A stretch of DNA of 64,000 nt from Sclerodactyla briareus (lineage: Eukaryota > Echinodermata > Holothuroidea > Dendrochirotida > Sclerodactylidae): the NCBI GenBank assembly GCA_026419785.1, contig JAODTK010002087.1, positions 62,001 through 126,000 of the forward strand. The letters run 5' to 3'. The translations under genes were made by a program, and so were the position numbers. This document shows, piece after piece, positions 11,801-23,479 of this stretch. Each line of letters starts with the position of its first letter. The stretch's first letter is position 1. The notes beneath the pieces are model-generated. The model searched no databases, was not told the origin of the DNA, and worked only from the letters and a program-made list of their open reading frames with translations.

Positions 11801-12980
11801 GAAATCCTGACTGGTTGAATTTAGCCGGTATCGCATCTCAAAATGGTGCGTCTTTGAACTGTATATACTGTATATACGAGATGAAAACACGTTCTTCGGT
11901 ACACAAGTAGTGACCTTTAAGTGGTGACTTTGGGAATTATCAGATGAAACCTCCACTTCCATGACTTGTATCAAAATGGCAACAATTCAAAACTCTCAAT
12001 CAGGAATCGAGAGTCATCCAAAATTTCCATTCATTGAATGATACCCATGTGAATAACTTGTATAATGAGAAGGTTAGGACCTGAATTAATGCAATTGAAT
12101 GGAAAAACATTGTACGTATGGAGCAATTTGCAGTCATGTTAGTGCAGAGTCGAAGGTCGAAAAGCAAGGGCTTTTCGAGTAACACTACTCTGTGCCTTGC
12201 AATGATACGTGAGTTCGATATGGCAGTTAAACGGCCCGCGGTATTGGAAAAAGTGTTGGGGTCGAAAGAAAGCATTATCAGTTGGAACTCGTATGTACGC
12301 GTCTATACAAGTTCGAAAGAACGCAGCACAGCCCAACAACGGTCGCAATCGCAATAGGCATGTGTTAATTTTCGACTTTCGTGAATCTGGTCCCCGTACA
12401 TGTGTCATCGTACACAGTTCAATATGCTGTCTGCAGAGTGAGCAGAGCGGCGCGTCAATAACCACCGAACTCGTCCATTGACTTCCATAAATTCATATTA
12501 CTAATTCAAAAATATACCCCTCATCATATTTTTGGTGGGAAACTGGACGTCACTGGAGGTTTTGCTTAGGAGGATCTGAGACCCCTGATTGCAGCCAGGC
12601 GACATCCCGATCCCCATGTTAACAAACAATTTTTGAGATGATGCCTAAATTTTAATCCCCAAGAAGATAAGGCATCACCAAATTCCAAGGTGGTGTTAGC
12701 AATGTATTGCAAATTAAGGTTACAATCTGATTGGATATACTGTATATACAATTTGTTAGTGGATCGGGTGTTTTTTACCTACTTGTAGTGATAAAATACA
12801 GGGGAATAATGTTGAGAAAATGGTATGAAAATGTCACGTTACCATTAGAATGCAGCATGCATTGCGCGATTTTTTTCTTCTCAGGGAACTATATTAAAGA
12901 CCTGGAAAGTCTTTCAATAGAATTTTTCATTCCTTGCCGAGGACAAAAGGGATTCTATGCGTCACGCCCATGCGGATGGT
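11801..12980. other. Intergenic, no gene recognised
   Basis: Several open frames of 80-130 codons overlap on both strands between 12000 and 13130 without any domain. GTATATACTGTATATAC-type palindromes occur near 11862 and 12735. Confidence 0.45.
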
Positions 12981-12984
12981 GTGT

Positions 12985-13640
12985 GTGTGATGACACCCAA
13001 GGTCAGCACGATATCAACTTCAAACTAGAAAATGTCGGGGTTGTAAGCCGTCAGACGTATATATCCCCAGCATCTCAGTCTTATTACAAATTCACTACCG
13101 TCTTATACAAATTCACACCACTTGTATAGTGAAATTTGTAATGAAAATGAAATCAACGCTCTAAAGATAATTAAGTCGCCTGGTGTTTGTTGATGGCATC
13201 CCTCTAAAGTCGGGAAGTCCATCTCGAATCTAATTGCGCCAGTTGTGTGGTGACACCCTGTCAGCACGGATATAACTTCAACTAGAAAACGGTCGGGCCG
13301 TGTAAACCCGCCAGCGATATAGCCCGCATCTCAGTCTTATTACAAATTTCACTACCAGTCTTATTACAGATTTCACTACCACTTGTAGTGAAATTTGATA
13401 ATGAATTAAGCTCTTAAAAGATAATAAGTCGCATGGGTTGATGGCATCCCCTTGAAGTCTGGAAGTCCCATTCTCGCATCTATTGCGCCAGTGTGTGTGT
13501 GACACCCCATTGTCAGAGCACGATATCAATCAAACTAGAAAGTGTCGGGCGGGTAAACAGACAGACGTATATATCCCCCGCATCTCGTCTTATTACAAAT
13601 TTCACTACCATCTTATATACCAAAAATTTTCACTACCATT
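12985..13640 (+). repeat. Tandem repeats (~255 bp) carrying the start of a LINE RT domain
   Basis: The block GTCAGCACGATATCAACTTC, AACTAGAAAATGTCGGG, AGACGTATATATCCCC, GCATCTCAGTCTTATTAC, TAGTGAAATTTGTAATGA, AAGTCGCCTGGTG, TTGATGGCATCCC and ATTGCGCCAGT appears at 12990-13250, 13255-13495 and again from 13500 into the LINE that follows. The AAGTCGCCTGGTGTTGATGG part encodes the KSPGVDGIP-type start of the RT domain, so this is an internally amplified piece of the element at 13640-15325. Each unit contains an inverted pair (TTACAAATTTCACTA and TAGTGAAATTTGTAA). Confidence 0.75.
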
Positions 13641-15325
13641 GTAGTGAAATTTGTAATGAAAGTACCTCTCTTAAAGATAATAAGTTGCCTGGTGTTGATG
13701 GCATCCCCCTCAAAGTCTGGAAGTTCCATCTCGCAATCAATTGCGCCAGTACTGTGTCATGTTATTAATCTTGTTTATAAGCCAACGGGTTACCCCGAAG
13801 GCCTGAAGGAGGCCAAAGTAATTCCCATTTCAGAAGGGGGACGAAGCATTCCGGAAAAATTACCGTCCTATTCAGTCTTCTTTGCTGTATTAATACAGTA
13901 TTGGAAAGTTAATCGAGAAACCCCTGCCGGTATTCTTGAGTATTAATAATACTTTATTCGATTTCAATTTGGCTTTAGTAAGGGACAGCACGGGTCATGC
14001 TCTGTTGGAAACAGTTAATTGTATTCGTACTCTATCGATAACGGGGAGTGCGTCTGGGCCCTTATTCTTGATCTTAAGAAATCGTTTGACACTAGTGACC
14101 ATAATATCCTTCTTGCCAAATTGTTACCAAGGACGGGTATTCGTGTATAGCTTATGCCGTCATACTCAGCTACCTAACTAATAGGAAACAACACGCAGTA
14201 TGTCAATGAGTTTTGCTTTAATTCTTCAAGTTCCAACGTTACAACGGGTGTGCCCCAGGGTCTGTTTTAGGCCCCTTTGCTATTTCTTATTTACGTAAAT
14301 GATATCAGTAATGTTGTTCCTCGTGATTCCCTCAGTTTTCGCTGATGATACAAATGGTTTTGTTCATGACAGCAGTGCACTACTAATCTTGTTTATAAAG
14401 CTCATGATTTCTCGTCAGGCTAAAAACTTGGTTTGATTCGAACAAACTGACTTTGCATATAGGGAAAACAAAACTTCTCCATTTACACCCAAAAGCCATT
14501 TCCTCACACCTGTCTGAGCCATTCATCGTAAAATGATATTTTAAAAAGTATTATAACACGAATTGTGTTAAGTACTTAGTTCTTTTCATCGACACGACCA
14601 GTTATCCTTAAGCAACACATTGATTGTTCTGCAATGATTCTTGCTAAGTATCATGGTATTTTCTTTCGCCTCAGAGCTTCGCTCACTCCGATGGCGCTAT
14701 TCAGCTATACCATTCCTTGTAGTGTCAGATCTCCTGACGTGTAGAAATTTACGGCATGAAACTCGCCACCTTACTGAAGCCTTACAAGTCCTTGAAAATA
14801 GGGGATTTTAAAAACTGCGACTTACCGATACCTTCGGTTACTCCACGAATGCTCTTCATTCCGATCTTACCACCCTTAAGGTCTACGATAATCAGGCTCT
14901 AAAGATTTGTTCGTTTACTTACAGTATTGTAATAATTATTGCCTCTGGATTTTCTCGCGTTATAACTGTGCGTCTCCGAAGCGGGGCGCACGCACAAGGA
15001 ACCATGCTCTCTTCTCGGTAAGCAGGCACAATTCGAAACATGGCCAAATTACTTTGAACAACTACTGCTTTTAGATATGGAATGGTTTACTAAATGTCAT
15101 CAAGATGTCTACCACACAGCCACCTTTAAAACGTAATCTCAAGCGCCCTTATCGATCAATATTCTCATAATTGTATCCACTGTATCCACTTTCTTGGTCA
15201 TGTCTATTCTCTGTTTTTTAGTTTCACTGGTCACTAGCTACGTAAACTGTTATAACTCGTTTTCTAGTGTCATTTGTACATGTATTTTTGTTGGACGAAA
15301 TAAATTGATGGATTGAATTGATTGA
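13641..15325 (+). mobile_element. Non-LTR retrotransposon, RT domain to 3' end
   Basis: RT blocks lie in order on the plus strand: KLPGVDGIPLKVWKF (about 13680-13725), CHVINLVYKP (13758-13787), EGLKEAKVIPI (13800-13830), GHALLETVNCIRTL (13994-14035), a VTTGVPQG-type box near 14230-14265, LFLIYVNDI-type residues near 14275-14310 and a DDTNGFVHDSS catalytic box near 14344-14375. The 3' end is AATAAATTGATGGATTGAAT near 15299-15318, a simple-repeat tail common in CR1/L2/Rex-type LINEs instead of poly-A. Frames change repeatedly, so no intact protein is encoded. The endonuclease part is missing or displaced by the upstream tandem repeats. Confidence 0.85.
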
Positions 15326-15599
15326 AGAACTTTGAGTGAAACATGACACCGGGACAAATTCGTGGAAAGAAGGACATTTATAGACTTGTGAGCGACAACG
15401 GGTACAGGGAAATGGTCAGTCCATAAAGCACGTGTATGTATGAGGCACCCCTACAGCCCCGGCAAGGTGCGTCCTTAATAAGCACAGTGATTCAAGATCG
15501 ACCTTTAACCACATGGTCACCCACATTGCAGGTCAACAATTATATCACCAATGGTGAACATCCTGCCTTCGCAGATATTCATTTTCCGATTATAGCCAA
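15326..15599. other. Intergenic, nothing recognised
   Basis: No domain, RNA gene or clear repeat was seen. Confidence 0.45.
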
Positions 15600-16370
15600 A
15601 AAAACAGTTTTGACCCCTAAGTGACCTCGAATGACCTTTAATGATATGACAGTTTTTATGAAAAGTGTCTTCCAGTGACTATCATCAAACGCCCAGGAGA
15701 TTTTGCATTCTGATGAAACACTTCCAGTGCTATTGCCGAAAAAGTTAATAAATCGTTTTTGGACCGTAAGTGACCTTTAATGGAACTGCAATGACTGGCG
15801 GTTATATGGAAAAATGTGTTACCAATCATGTAATGCATCCAATCCTAGAAGCATATTGCATTCCAATGAAACCATGTCCCAATGTTATTGCCGGAAAAAA
15901 GTATTAAACTCATCATTCTGACTGCGCAGGGACACTAATATGGCAAAGATTAGTTCCCACAATTTACCCGCAGTGATATTGATGCTATTGACTAAATTTA
16001 TCAGGGATGGTTAGTAAGGTTCCCTATTCACAAAGATTTCGTCAAATCCCTGAAAGTTGAGAAACAATTGCAGTAAGTATTCTATTATGCTAACGAATAT
16101 GTAAATTAAAAAAAAACATAAGACTTCAGTGATTCAACGCAAGTGAATAATTTATCGGGACTGTTAGAAGGTTCCTACTCACCAAGTTTCGTGAGAATCC
16201 AACAAAGTTATAAATTTGCCTACTGCTAATTGGGCCAACATTATGAAATTAGTCATGCAAGATTGACCTCAGTGACCGGGCCCACATAGGAAAATTCATC
16301 GGCATGATAGCTGGCCCTACTTCACCAAGTTTTCCGGAAATCAATGAAGTTTGAAATATCACTACATCAT
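15600..16370 (+). repeat. Degenerate tandem repeats of ~150-160 bp
   Basis: Two adjacent blocks at about 15612-15750 and 15768-15910 share AAGTGACCT, TTTTGCATTCTGATGAAAC versus TATTGCATTCCAATGAAAC, and TGCTATTGCCGAAAAAG versus TGTTATTGCCGGAAAAA. Looser relatives follow with CACCAAGTTTCGTGAGAATC and CACCAAGTTTTCCGGAAATC near 16180 and 16322. It is an old, diverged tandem array with no coding potential. Confidence 0.6.
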
Positions 16371-16644
16371 GCTATAATGAGGCTACTGGCCAAAGAAATG
16401 CGAACTTGCCTCGGATGACCTTGAAAATTGGCGCCATGTTTTTCGGTCCAACACCTCCCACAAACAACACGTTTCGTGTAATTCGCAAGAACTTGAAAAT
16501 TTTGCGAAAAACCTGCAAAAGGAGGGGCAACAAATATACGATTATAGCCATTTTCGAAATATCAGAGATTTACTCATCGGACATGGTACCAAGTTTTGGG
16601 TCAATGGATAAGTGTTAAGAAATGAAGAGCGCTAACGCCGAAAG

Positions 16645-16683
16645 GTTCCGGCGGCGGCGGAGCCGGCGGCGGCGGATACGGCA
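16645..16683 (+). repeat. CGG-rich repeat
   Basis: Two GGCGGCGGCGGA blocks separated by GCC, within otherwise AT-rich sequence. The plus frame at 16622-16846 reads it as an arginine-rich run, which is most likely a by-product. Confidence 0.65.
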
Positions 16684-16699
16684 GGGCACACGGCCCAAA

Positions 16700-17285
16700 A
16701 CCATAATATCCCCGAACACTTACAGTGTTGCCGGGGATATAATTAGGTATGTGGGTTTGCACATTATGGAGAGAATGACCCCTTTTGTTTTGGTGCCAGA
16801 TTTACATATATTACATATATTACGTGATCATCGATCATTAGTATAGGTAGGCCCTAATGTGACTGTGGACTTCGTCAACGGGAGGATTCGTTGGTATTCT
16901 AATCGATCGAGATGGACATTTCTGGAAATGATTTCGTCAGAAACTTTTTTGAATTGCGATATTTTCGAGTCTGGACAGTGTGAATCATTGTCAAAGGAAA
17001 TTTCTGGGAGATTATAAGGCCTCAATTCAGTGTTGGGGGACTCCGAGGTCCGGCCCCGGCCTCGAGGCACAGTCCAAGACTAAAGTACTGAGTCTGCCAG
17101 TGCTTGAATTGCAATTTTTATTTATGTAAAAAGACCATTTCAAACACAATGGAGTATTATCGGTCAAATTAGCCTAACTGACACTGTAGTTGTACATGGA
17201 AAAATCACACGAAATGATTTCTTTATCCTTATTTATGATTTGACTTAGTCAGAGGAATATATGCAGTAATAAGGGGGACCCCCCC
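16700..17285. other. Intergenic, nothing recognised
   Basis: An 80-codon minus frame (16828-17070) has no recognisable domain. No other feature was seen. Confidence 0.4.
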
Positions 17286-17289
17286 CAGT

Positions 17290-17349
17290 GTAGTGTGGAT
17301 GTGTGTGTGTGTGTGTGTGTTGTGTGTAGTGTCATGTTGTGTGTGTGAC
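17290..17349 (+). repeat. TG microsatellite
   Basis: GTGTGTGTGTGTGTGTGT with small interruptions (TTGTGTGTAGTG and a second short TG run) over about 60 bases, directly beside an inverted satellite copy. Confidence 0.85.
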
Positions 17350-17351
17350 GC

Positions 17352-17545
17352 CTGGATTGTTAACGCGATAACTCGACCCACCTTGGTGGATCAAGTTTAT
17401 ACTTGGTATGGGGTGGGTTCCCCATGATGAGTACATGATTCCTATTGTTTTGTGGTCAGGCCAAAGGTCACTCAGGTCAACAAAACTGCAAGGTAATGGT
17501 AATCAAGGGATCACTAAGACTCTTGGTTTTATGGTTTTTTGGTTT
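17352..17545 (-). repeat. Inverted single copy of the ~305 bp satellite family
   Basis: Read on the minus strand it gives the satellite's own phrases in order: TGACCT-rich start, CAAAACAATAGG, ATCATGTACTCATCATGGGG, CCAAGTATAAACTTGATCC and CGAGTTATCG. It is the only clearly inverted copy in the window. Confidence 0.75.
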
Positions 17546-18092
17546 TGTGGTAGGTTGAGTCACTGTAGGTTTTGGAGTGATGAGTGAATGCAATTCCACT
17601 GCTAGCCAGGATGGATCCAAAATGTTATTTTTAAGATTTTTTTAAAAAAATGGTCGCGTACACAAAATTGAGTGGATGGGTTCGAGTCATCTACTGATAA
17701 AATTTCCAATAACCGTTTGGAAGCCAGATGAGATGATGCACCAGAATCAAGTACTCGCTCTTATGCCCTGGATAGGGAATATGTATCTCTGGTCCAAGCT
17801 AGTAGGTCACCAGTGGAAAGAGTGTTTAAGCCAGGGGGGGGGGGGGGGCTGATTCTGAACCCAAACAGCTCTCCCCAGATGATGGAATACTTGATGTTCT
17901 AAAATGCAGCGCACATGTCCTCAGCTTCTAAGCAGAACGGTGCACTATGAAGAGTCACAAAATTGGGTAGCTGAAATATGCCAAGTGTTCAACTGTACAA
18001 CAGTCATTTGCATGATGGTAAATTTGATGAGAAGTAAACCTTCGTAGCAAATCTGACAGCATGAAATTTACACAACTGAATTAATGCAGCAG
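17546..18092. other. Intergenic, G(13) run
   Basis: A run of 13 G at about 17836-17848 is the only notable feature. No gene was seen. Confidence 0.45.
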
Positions 18093-18168
18093 TATTCTTG
18101 AAGTCAGTAATTAGAATGAAAAATAATAGAATTCATATTTTTTCATTTGATTACTGACTTCAAGAATA
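18093..18168 (+). other. 76-nt near-perfect hairpin
   Basis: TATTCTTGAAGTCAGTAAT at 18093-18111 is perfectly complementary to ATTACTGACTTCAAGAATA at 18150-18168. Pairing continues inward with few mismatches (AATGAAAAATA against ATATTTTTTCATT) to a centre near GAATTC at 18129-18134. It could be a very small palindromic transposon relic or a hairpin RNA precursor; the sequence alone does not decide. Confidence 0.85.
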
Positions 18169-18499
18169 AACCATTTGTTGCATATCAACTCGGGTTTGTT
18201 CAATCCTCTATTCTTTGGGATTTAAAACAATCAGCGCCATATATAATCATGATGACTAGCTTAGGCAACTGGGGAAGGGACAAAACAATGATCATGTAGT
18301 TTAAAAATGGTAATTCAAAATTCCATGGCTTCATGCCTTTGTATTATTATTGCCCGGCCTCGGCTTGCTTCGGGAGCGCTCGGTAGGTGCGGTCTCGGCT
18401 CGGCCTTGGATGCAGCGGGCCTCGTCTACGAAACTGCTCAATATCAATATAAGAAATTAGATCTCCCGGATTGAGGAGTCAATCGAGAGACTGATTCAC
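18169..18499. other. Intergenic, short GC-rich island
   Basis: GC-rich repeats of CTCGGCTTGCTTCGG and TCTCGGCTCGGCC type lie at 18352-18425. No gene was seen. Confidence 0.45.
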
Positions 18500-18785
18500 C
18501 GGTTGCCGGACACGACTCCCACTCGGACAATTACCACGAGGACAACTACCACCCCCGATTAATCTCCCCCCCCACCTCCAAGAGGACTCCACCCGGACAT
18601 CTAACTCGGACAATTACCACCTGACAATTGCCACCCGGACCCCTTACTTGCACCTTCCGCAAACTACCACTCTTGACAATTGCAACATGGACAATTGTCA
18701 CCCCGGACAACTGCCACCTCGGACAACTGCCACTTACCCCGTCCAATTCCCACCGCCCTGACAATTGCCACTCGACACTGCCCTA
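18500..18785 (+). repeat. Minisatellite of ~16 bp units (CGGACAATTGCCACCC type)
   Basis: About twelve variants of CGGACAATTGCCAC occur, some densely packed (18690-18735) and some separated by 5-40 bases. The unit is pyrimidine-rich on the minus strand and the spacing is irregular. Open frames on both strands here only reflect the repeat. Confidence 0.8.
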
Positions 18786-20297
18786 CTATGTACCTATTGC
18801 GCATAAAAGCCCGCGGCATACGCCGAAGAAAACGCTACTAGGAGGCGGATATAAATTTCAACGATTTCACCTTGGGTATTAGGTTCACTCTCCCGACATG
18901 GTATGTGGCGTATTGTCGTACGAACTGTTGTCTTCTATTCCACAATATATAATAATTATAATTATATAAAATTTTGGACCCAATGTTGTTATGTTCGAGA
19001 GTTATATGAAGGTTGACAGACTGAGAAAAATGGTACTTATCATACGACACCGTGTTAGATGATTTTTAACTCAAGGTAGGCAGGAGGTATGGAAGTGGTC
19101 TGCAGATTTGGCATCGGTGTCAAATTTGATCGGATTGGTGTGGTGTCACTTAAACCGATTTAAACTTTTGACAACTTTGACCATTTTCACAAGGTTAATA
19201 CAACAACCACTGCACACAAACTTCTGGAATAAAGGCTGTCATGGATTATTATTTGCACGAAATTTGTTATCCGGTTTGCGATCAGCTGGTGCGTAAGTGT
19301 TATTTAGTTTAGTTTTTGAGTGACTGAATGGAAGCCGTGTATTCCACATATCCCAAATTCAGTGGCGGCTGGCATGAGGGGAGGGGGGCAATGCCCCCCC
19401 CAAACATTTCCCAAATAACAGTTTTCATTCAATGAAGGATTTGTAGGATGACGGCCCATACCTCCATTCAATTCCCTGGGATGATTAATTATGTTCCGTT
19501 CATATTCTGGACAATCCATCCTACTTCCCATATAATCCGAAATCTTGAGTTTTCAGTCACTAAACACGTCAATTACTTCGATTAGGCGGGATTTTAACGC
19601 CCTTAACCATTAACCAAGGTTTTTGCCTCGTGGGATAACACTAACGAGTTGTCCCGGAAAAAAAAAAAAGCACATTGTGGAAAGCCGTCCGAGGTCTTAG
19701 TAAATTGATTTTTACTGTACAATAACTAAGTAAAATTCGAACTGGTCTAACCCATCGCTCTTATTCCTATCAGTGGTGGCCGCAAGCAGGATTTCCCCGA
19801 AGGGGGGTCCAGTCCCCGGAGGGGGTCCAAGTTGAAGTTCCCGACGAGGCTCACCCTACCCCATAGGTCAAAACCTGCAGTTTGATTGTTTTCATGGTTG
19901 AACAGGCATGGCCCCCTGCCCCCCCCCCCCTACGGCTGGCGCCCACCCATTGGCTTCCTCTCCCAACCGCTAGGCGTTTGCCGCGTATAAGACGTTTACC
20001 AAGCAAATTAGGTGGAGGTACACAAATGGTATTCTAGAAGAGTCAAATAATATAGGAGTTGAACAATTCTTCCCCCCTGTCGGATCACGGTCAAAACAAA
20101 GTATAGAAGTAAGTTTTCAGGAGAACGATCTCTCTATAGTCAATGACTGTGAATTGTGTTCCAGACACGATGGGTATCAATCACCCCGCGAGACACTGGG
20201 GAGACAGAAGAGGCCTTGAGGAACGCTTTGGACTGACCATTCATCCGCAGATCAAAGAAAAAAACACTCTTTTCCAGAGGCAAACCTACTGCCCAAC
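18786..20297. other. Intergenic with G/C homopolymer tracts
   Basis: Paired G and C runs occur at 19378-19402, and C(12) at 19919-19930. An AT-rich stretch lies near 18945-18975. No domain was recognised in the short frames. Confidence 0.45.
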
Positions 20298-20699
20298 ATG
20301 ACTATGAACAAAAAGCACTACAACGCCCGCCGAAGGAACCCTAACAATGAGGCAGATAATGAACATTCCGAAAATGAAACGAAATCGAGATATGTGCCCT
20401 ATGACCTTGCACATCCTATACGGATTTACTGGACACTTCCTATACTTCCGCTACCGCAGAGAGATAGGTTCTGTGTTGAGAAGACTGAAACCTACCTGAG
20501 AAATGCCCAAATGTCAGTCATGTCAGACTCGACTGTGTCCTTAGCTTTGATGGAAATGGAGATAGATTTTCAGGTGGACATTCTAGAATCAGCTAAATTT
20601 TCAGCAGCAGGGCGATCGCACGTGCAAGTGCGTCAAGCTAAAATGACTATGTTCTGGGGCTCGATGTCACAGGGGTATAGGTATAGTGGTTGTCAGTGA
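20298..20699 (+). CDS. Hypothetical 133-codon open frame, unrecognised
   Basis: The longest clean plus-strand frame in a stretch without recognisable repeats. It begins MTMNKKHYNARRR and is charged and asparagine-rich for the first 30 residues, with no signal peptide, membrane segment or motif I recognise. There is no visible splice context or polyadenylation signal. It could be a single exon, a decayed transposon piece or a chance frame; the last is likeliest given its length and isolation. Confidence 0.15.
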   Translation: MTMNKKHYNARRRNPNNEADNEHSENETKSRYVPYDLAHPIRIYWTLPILPLPQRDRFCVEKTETYLRNAQMSVMSDSTVSLALMEMEIDFQVDILESAKFSAAGRSHVQVRQAKMTMFWGSMSQGYRYSGCQ

Positions 20700-21344
20700 T
20701 TCTGATAATTGAAACAAAGGCGTACAACTTGTGCTGTGAAGTTTGATTGATCAGCTGCTCGGGTTTTTTATTCACGTTTAATTGGCTAATATTTGAACAT
20801 TAGTCCGGCCCCCATGCATTCGGTAAGCATTATCGGATTTACAGGACCGCACTGAGATTATGGACATTATTTTGCGGAATTTCTAAAAACATAATGAAAT
20901 CAAGACAGTAGCACCTGTCTGGCGTTGCGATGAGGGAGTTTGAACTATGTGAAAAAACGATAAACACCATTTTGCATCTAATCAAAGTTATTTTGAAAAA
21001 AATGCCTTCCCCATTATCGCAATGACATATTGTCCCCCACAAAAATAATCCCTTACAGCCGCCACTGCCCGAAATTCAACTTGATTATTTTGATGATGAT
21101 CTGATGGTCTTGGGAATAGATTTCTGTAGTTTCTTGCAAGTGTTTTATATAAAAACAAATCTTCAGGGCAACTAAAACTCGATTAAAATACCGAAAAGTT
21201 TATTTTTTTCAAGAATGGTGAGCTAACCTGTACAGGGAAGTAGCAGCGAAGCTGCAGGCGTGAGTAAGACAGGCACCACATTTGCGTTCGAAAAAAAAAA
21301 TGATTGGCTCTTAAAATTGGGAAATAAAGGTGGGGAGTTAAAAT
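20700..21344. other. Intergenic, nothing recognised
   Basis: An A(10) run lies at about 21291-21300. Nothing else stands out. Confidence 0.4.
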
Positions 21345-21540
21345 GGCGATCCGGAGCAGAAATCTCACCCTGCCTCGTTACTCAGGGCACTCTTCGAAAG
21401 CGGAGGCAAGATTAGCCGGTGCCCTTCCACACCCAAAAAACTGAGCCTCTACAATTTCCGAATAAGGATTTACTTAGCAGCTGAAGCACTTGGGTGGAAG
21501 CATAACACGAGGAGTTATAGCAAGTAAGAGGTTACAAGAA
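21345..21540 (+). repeat. Dispersed repeat also present at 53380-53600
   Basis: Shared phrases in the same order are AGGGCACTCTTCGAAA versus AAGGCACTCTTGAAAC, TAGCCGGTG, TTCCACACCCAAAA versus TCCCACACCCAAAA, GAGCCTCTAC versus GAGCGTCTAC, and GGGTGGAAGCATAA then ACGAGG. It is an unidentified short interspersed element. Confidence 0.65.
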
Positions 21541-23479
21541 TTATTCAATTTAGTTGGATATTTGGCTCGAGGAACTAATTAGCTTTAGAAATAACGTAAC
21601 GGTGATTTTATGTAGGCGTCAGGATTGCTCAATTCACGGAAAGAAGGACTGCCGATTGCGGCAATATTTTTGGCGTTCGTAATGGCAGAGAAATCATAAC
21701 CTTCGTGCGTATTCGAGTAAATATAGGCATTCAGTTTTTGTTGATTGTGTGTTCCCATATATGACCTCTGGACTCTGGCTTAAGGGGTCAACTAAGTAAC
21801 GTATCGGTATATGCTCTACCTTAGATATTATCCATGACCCCGTTAGGCTCAATGAAGGTCTACAAATTCGGTGAACGGTTCCTTACATCTACCAGGTCAC
21901 TTTTCTTCCTGTGTGTTCCACTGGAATTTTAGTGATTCCCATTTTTGACAAAGAGTGAAGCGATAAGCCTACACGCGCTGATTTTATATAGGGATATGCC
22001 AGTATGCTGACCTGGTGACTGATCTCCTGGTCGTTTATAGCTGTGAATAGCGGTGTCAACTCATGAAGAATTTGTTCCGTATAGATTCGCAACACCAACA
22101 ACACGAAACTGATTAATACAGACTATGAAACTATGGAAAGGATACGTTCAATCTACACGGGGGTGCAAATTTGGGTGTTATTACAAAATGCTCTTGGGTG
22201 ATTGTTCTTATGCAAAGCTACTGCTGTAATGTGTGTAAAATAAATCGATCACCCATATCGTTAACCCATCTGTCTTGGAGAGGCCAATACTGGTCCCGCA
22301 CCGTCTGACGAAAGATGGACGGGATTGTTTGTAGGACGTCACCTAAGAACCGCCCACGTATAATCGACATACCATATAACATATATGCGCCGTAACTCTT
22401 ATCCTCTTCAGGCTTTGGGGAGGTACCGTACTGTATAAAGCGCTGTCATACCGCAACGGTCCCGAAGGGCCGGATGAAGATATTGTAATCAGTTTAATGC
22501 CATTTCACCCATATTTACTGTTTCTAAGTTGCCATACAACCATTTTGCTATGCGTAACCGTAGTGGCGGTTAGGAACTATCCACTGAGTGGTACCCGTTG
22601 GTGGGGTAACCCCTAGGTTCCGGGTGCCGGTGATCAGCAATGAGTGCACTCCGAAATTTTCCGTGTTGTGTGTTTTGCGTACCTCCTGTGTCGTTGCGTG
22701 TCCGTCAATTTTTTAAGTTTTTTCGCCCAAACTCCATTTGAATGGCGGAAACAAAGTAAAATTTGCAACACGCTTGAAAAGTACCAAACGGTAACAAAAG
22801 ATTAGGTTAGAGAAAACTTGCACGTGATCCCTTTTAGTCGTGAACGTCATGCTTTTCGCCAGATGCTAACAAACGATATTGAAAAAGAGGAACTACTGTC
22901 GATGTGCGTGGCGCACCTCACTAGCATGAATTAAGTCGCTGAAATATCGATTACTCCACGACATGTGAAAAGGCCGACCGGGGGAGACGCTGGTTGAACG
23001 CAGAGGTGACGAATTGAAACTAGAATCGTGCTGCTAACATCTTTGCCCCCGGCCTTTCCATTATGGTGGTGTGGAGGTCTGGAGGAAAACATGTGGGCGG
23101 ATGCCGAAGCCGGCATGACATATGATAGCAATTCACGGATTACAACATGAACAGTGTATGAATAGGCTTCAGTGGATTTGCAGGCCTAGCGCGACTGAGT
23201 TCCGTAACGGCAAACAAACATCCAGATAATCATAACAGACGCGAACCCTGGAGGGAATCATAGTTTGAGGCTTGACGGCGATTACTGCAGTAGGCCTAGT
23301 TATCTATGATTAGGCTTAATGGAAATATTCCTCATGACTGCTGGTTATTTATATGCTCTTTCACCACAATCATATAACAGTTTGCAGCAATTAACGTAGT
23401 TCACATTACTCGACGATTATTATACTCTCCTCAACCCCGCGGTGTCTTCCCGGTATCTGGAAGCTAGACTGGCCGTGTC
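21541..23479. other. Intergenic, no gene recognised
   Basis: Only frames shorter than 75 codons, none with a domain. No simple-sequence repeats stand out. It is one of the longest stretches of apparently non-repetitive DNA in the window. Confidence 0.4.

Noticed and set aside
12118..12481. Overlapping 79-108 codon frames on both strands
   Set aside because: Three mutually overlapping frames on both strands without any recognisable domain.
16622..16846. Arginine-rich plus-strand frame as a nuclear or RNA-binding peptide
   Set aside because: The arginines come from a CGG simple repeat; nothing else supports coding.
18500..18785. Regularly repeated short units that could be taken for a CRISPR array
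   Set aside because: Units are degenerate, partly back to back without unique spacers, and there are no cas genes; the setting is eukaryotic.
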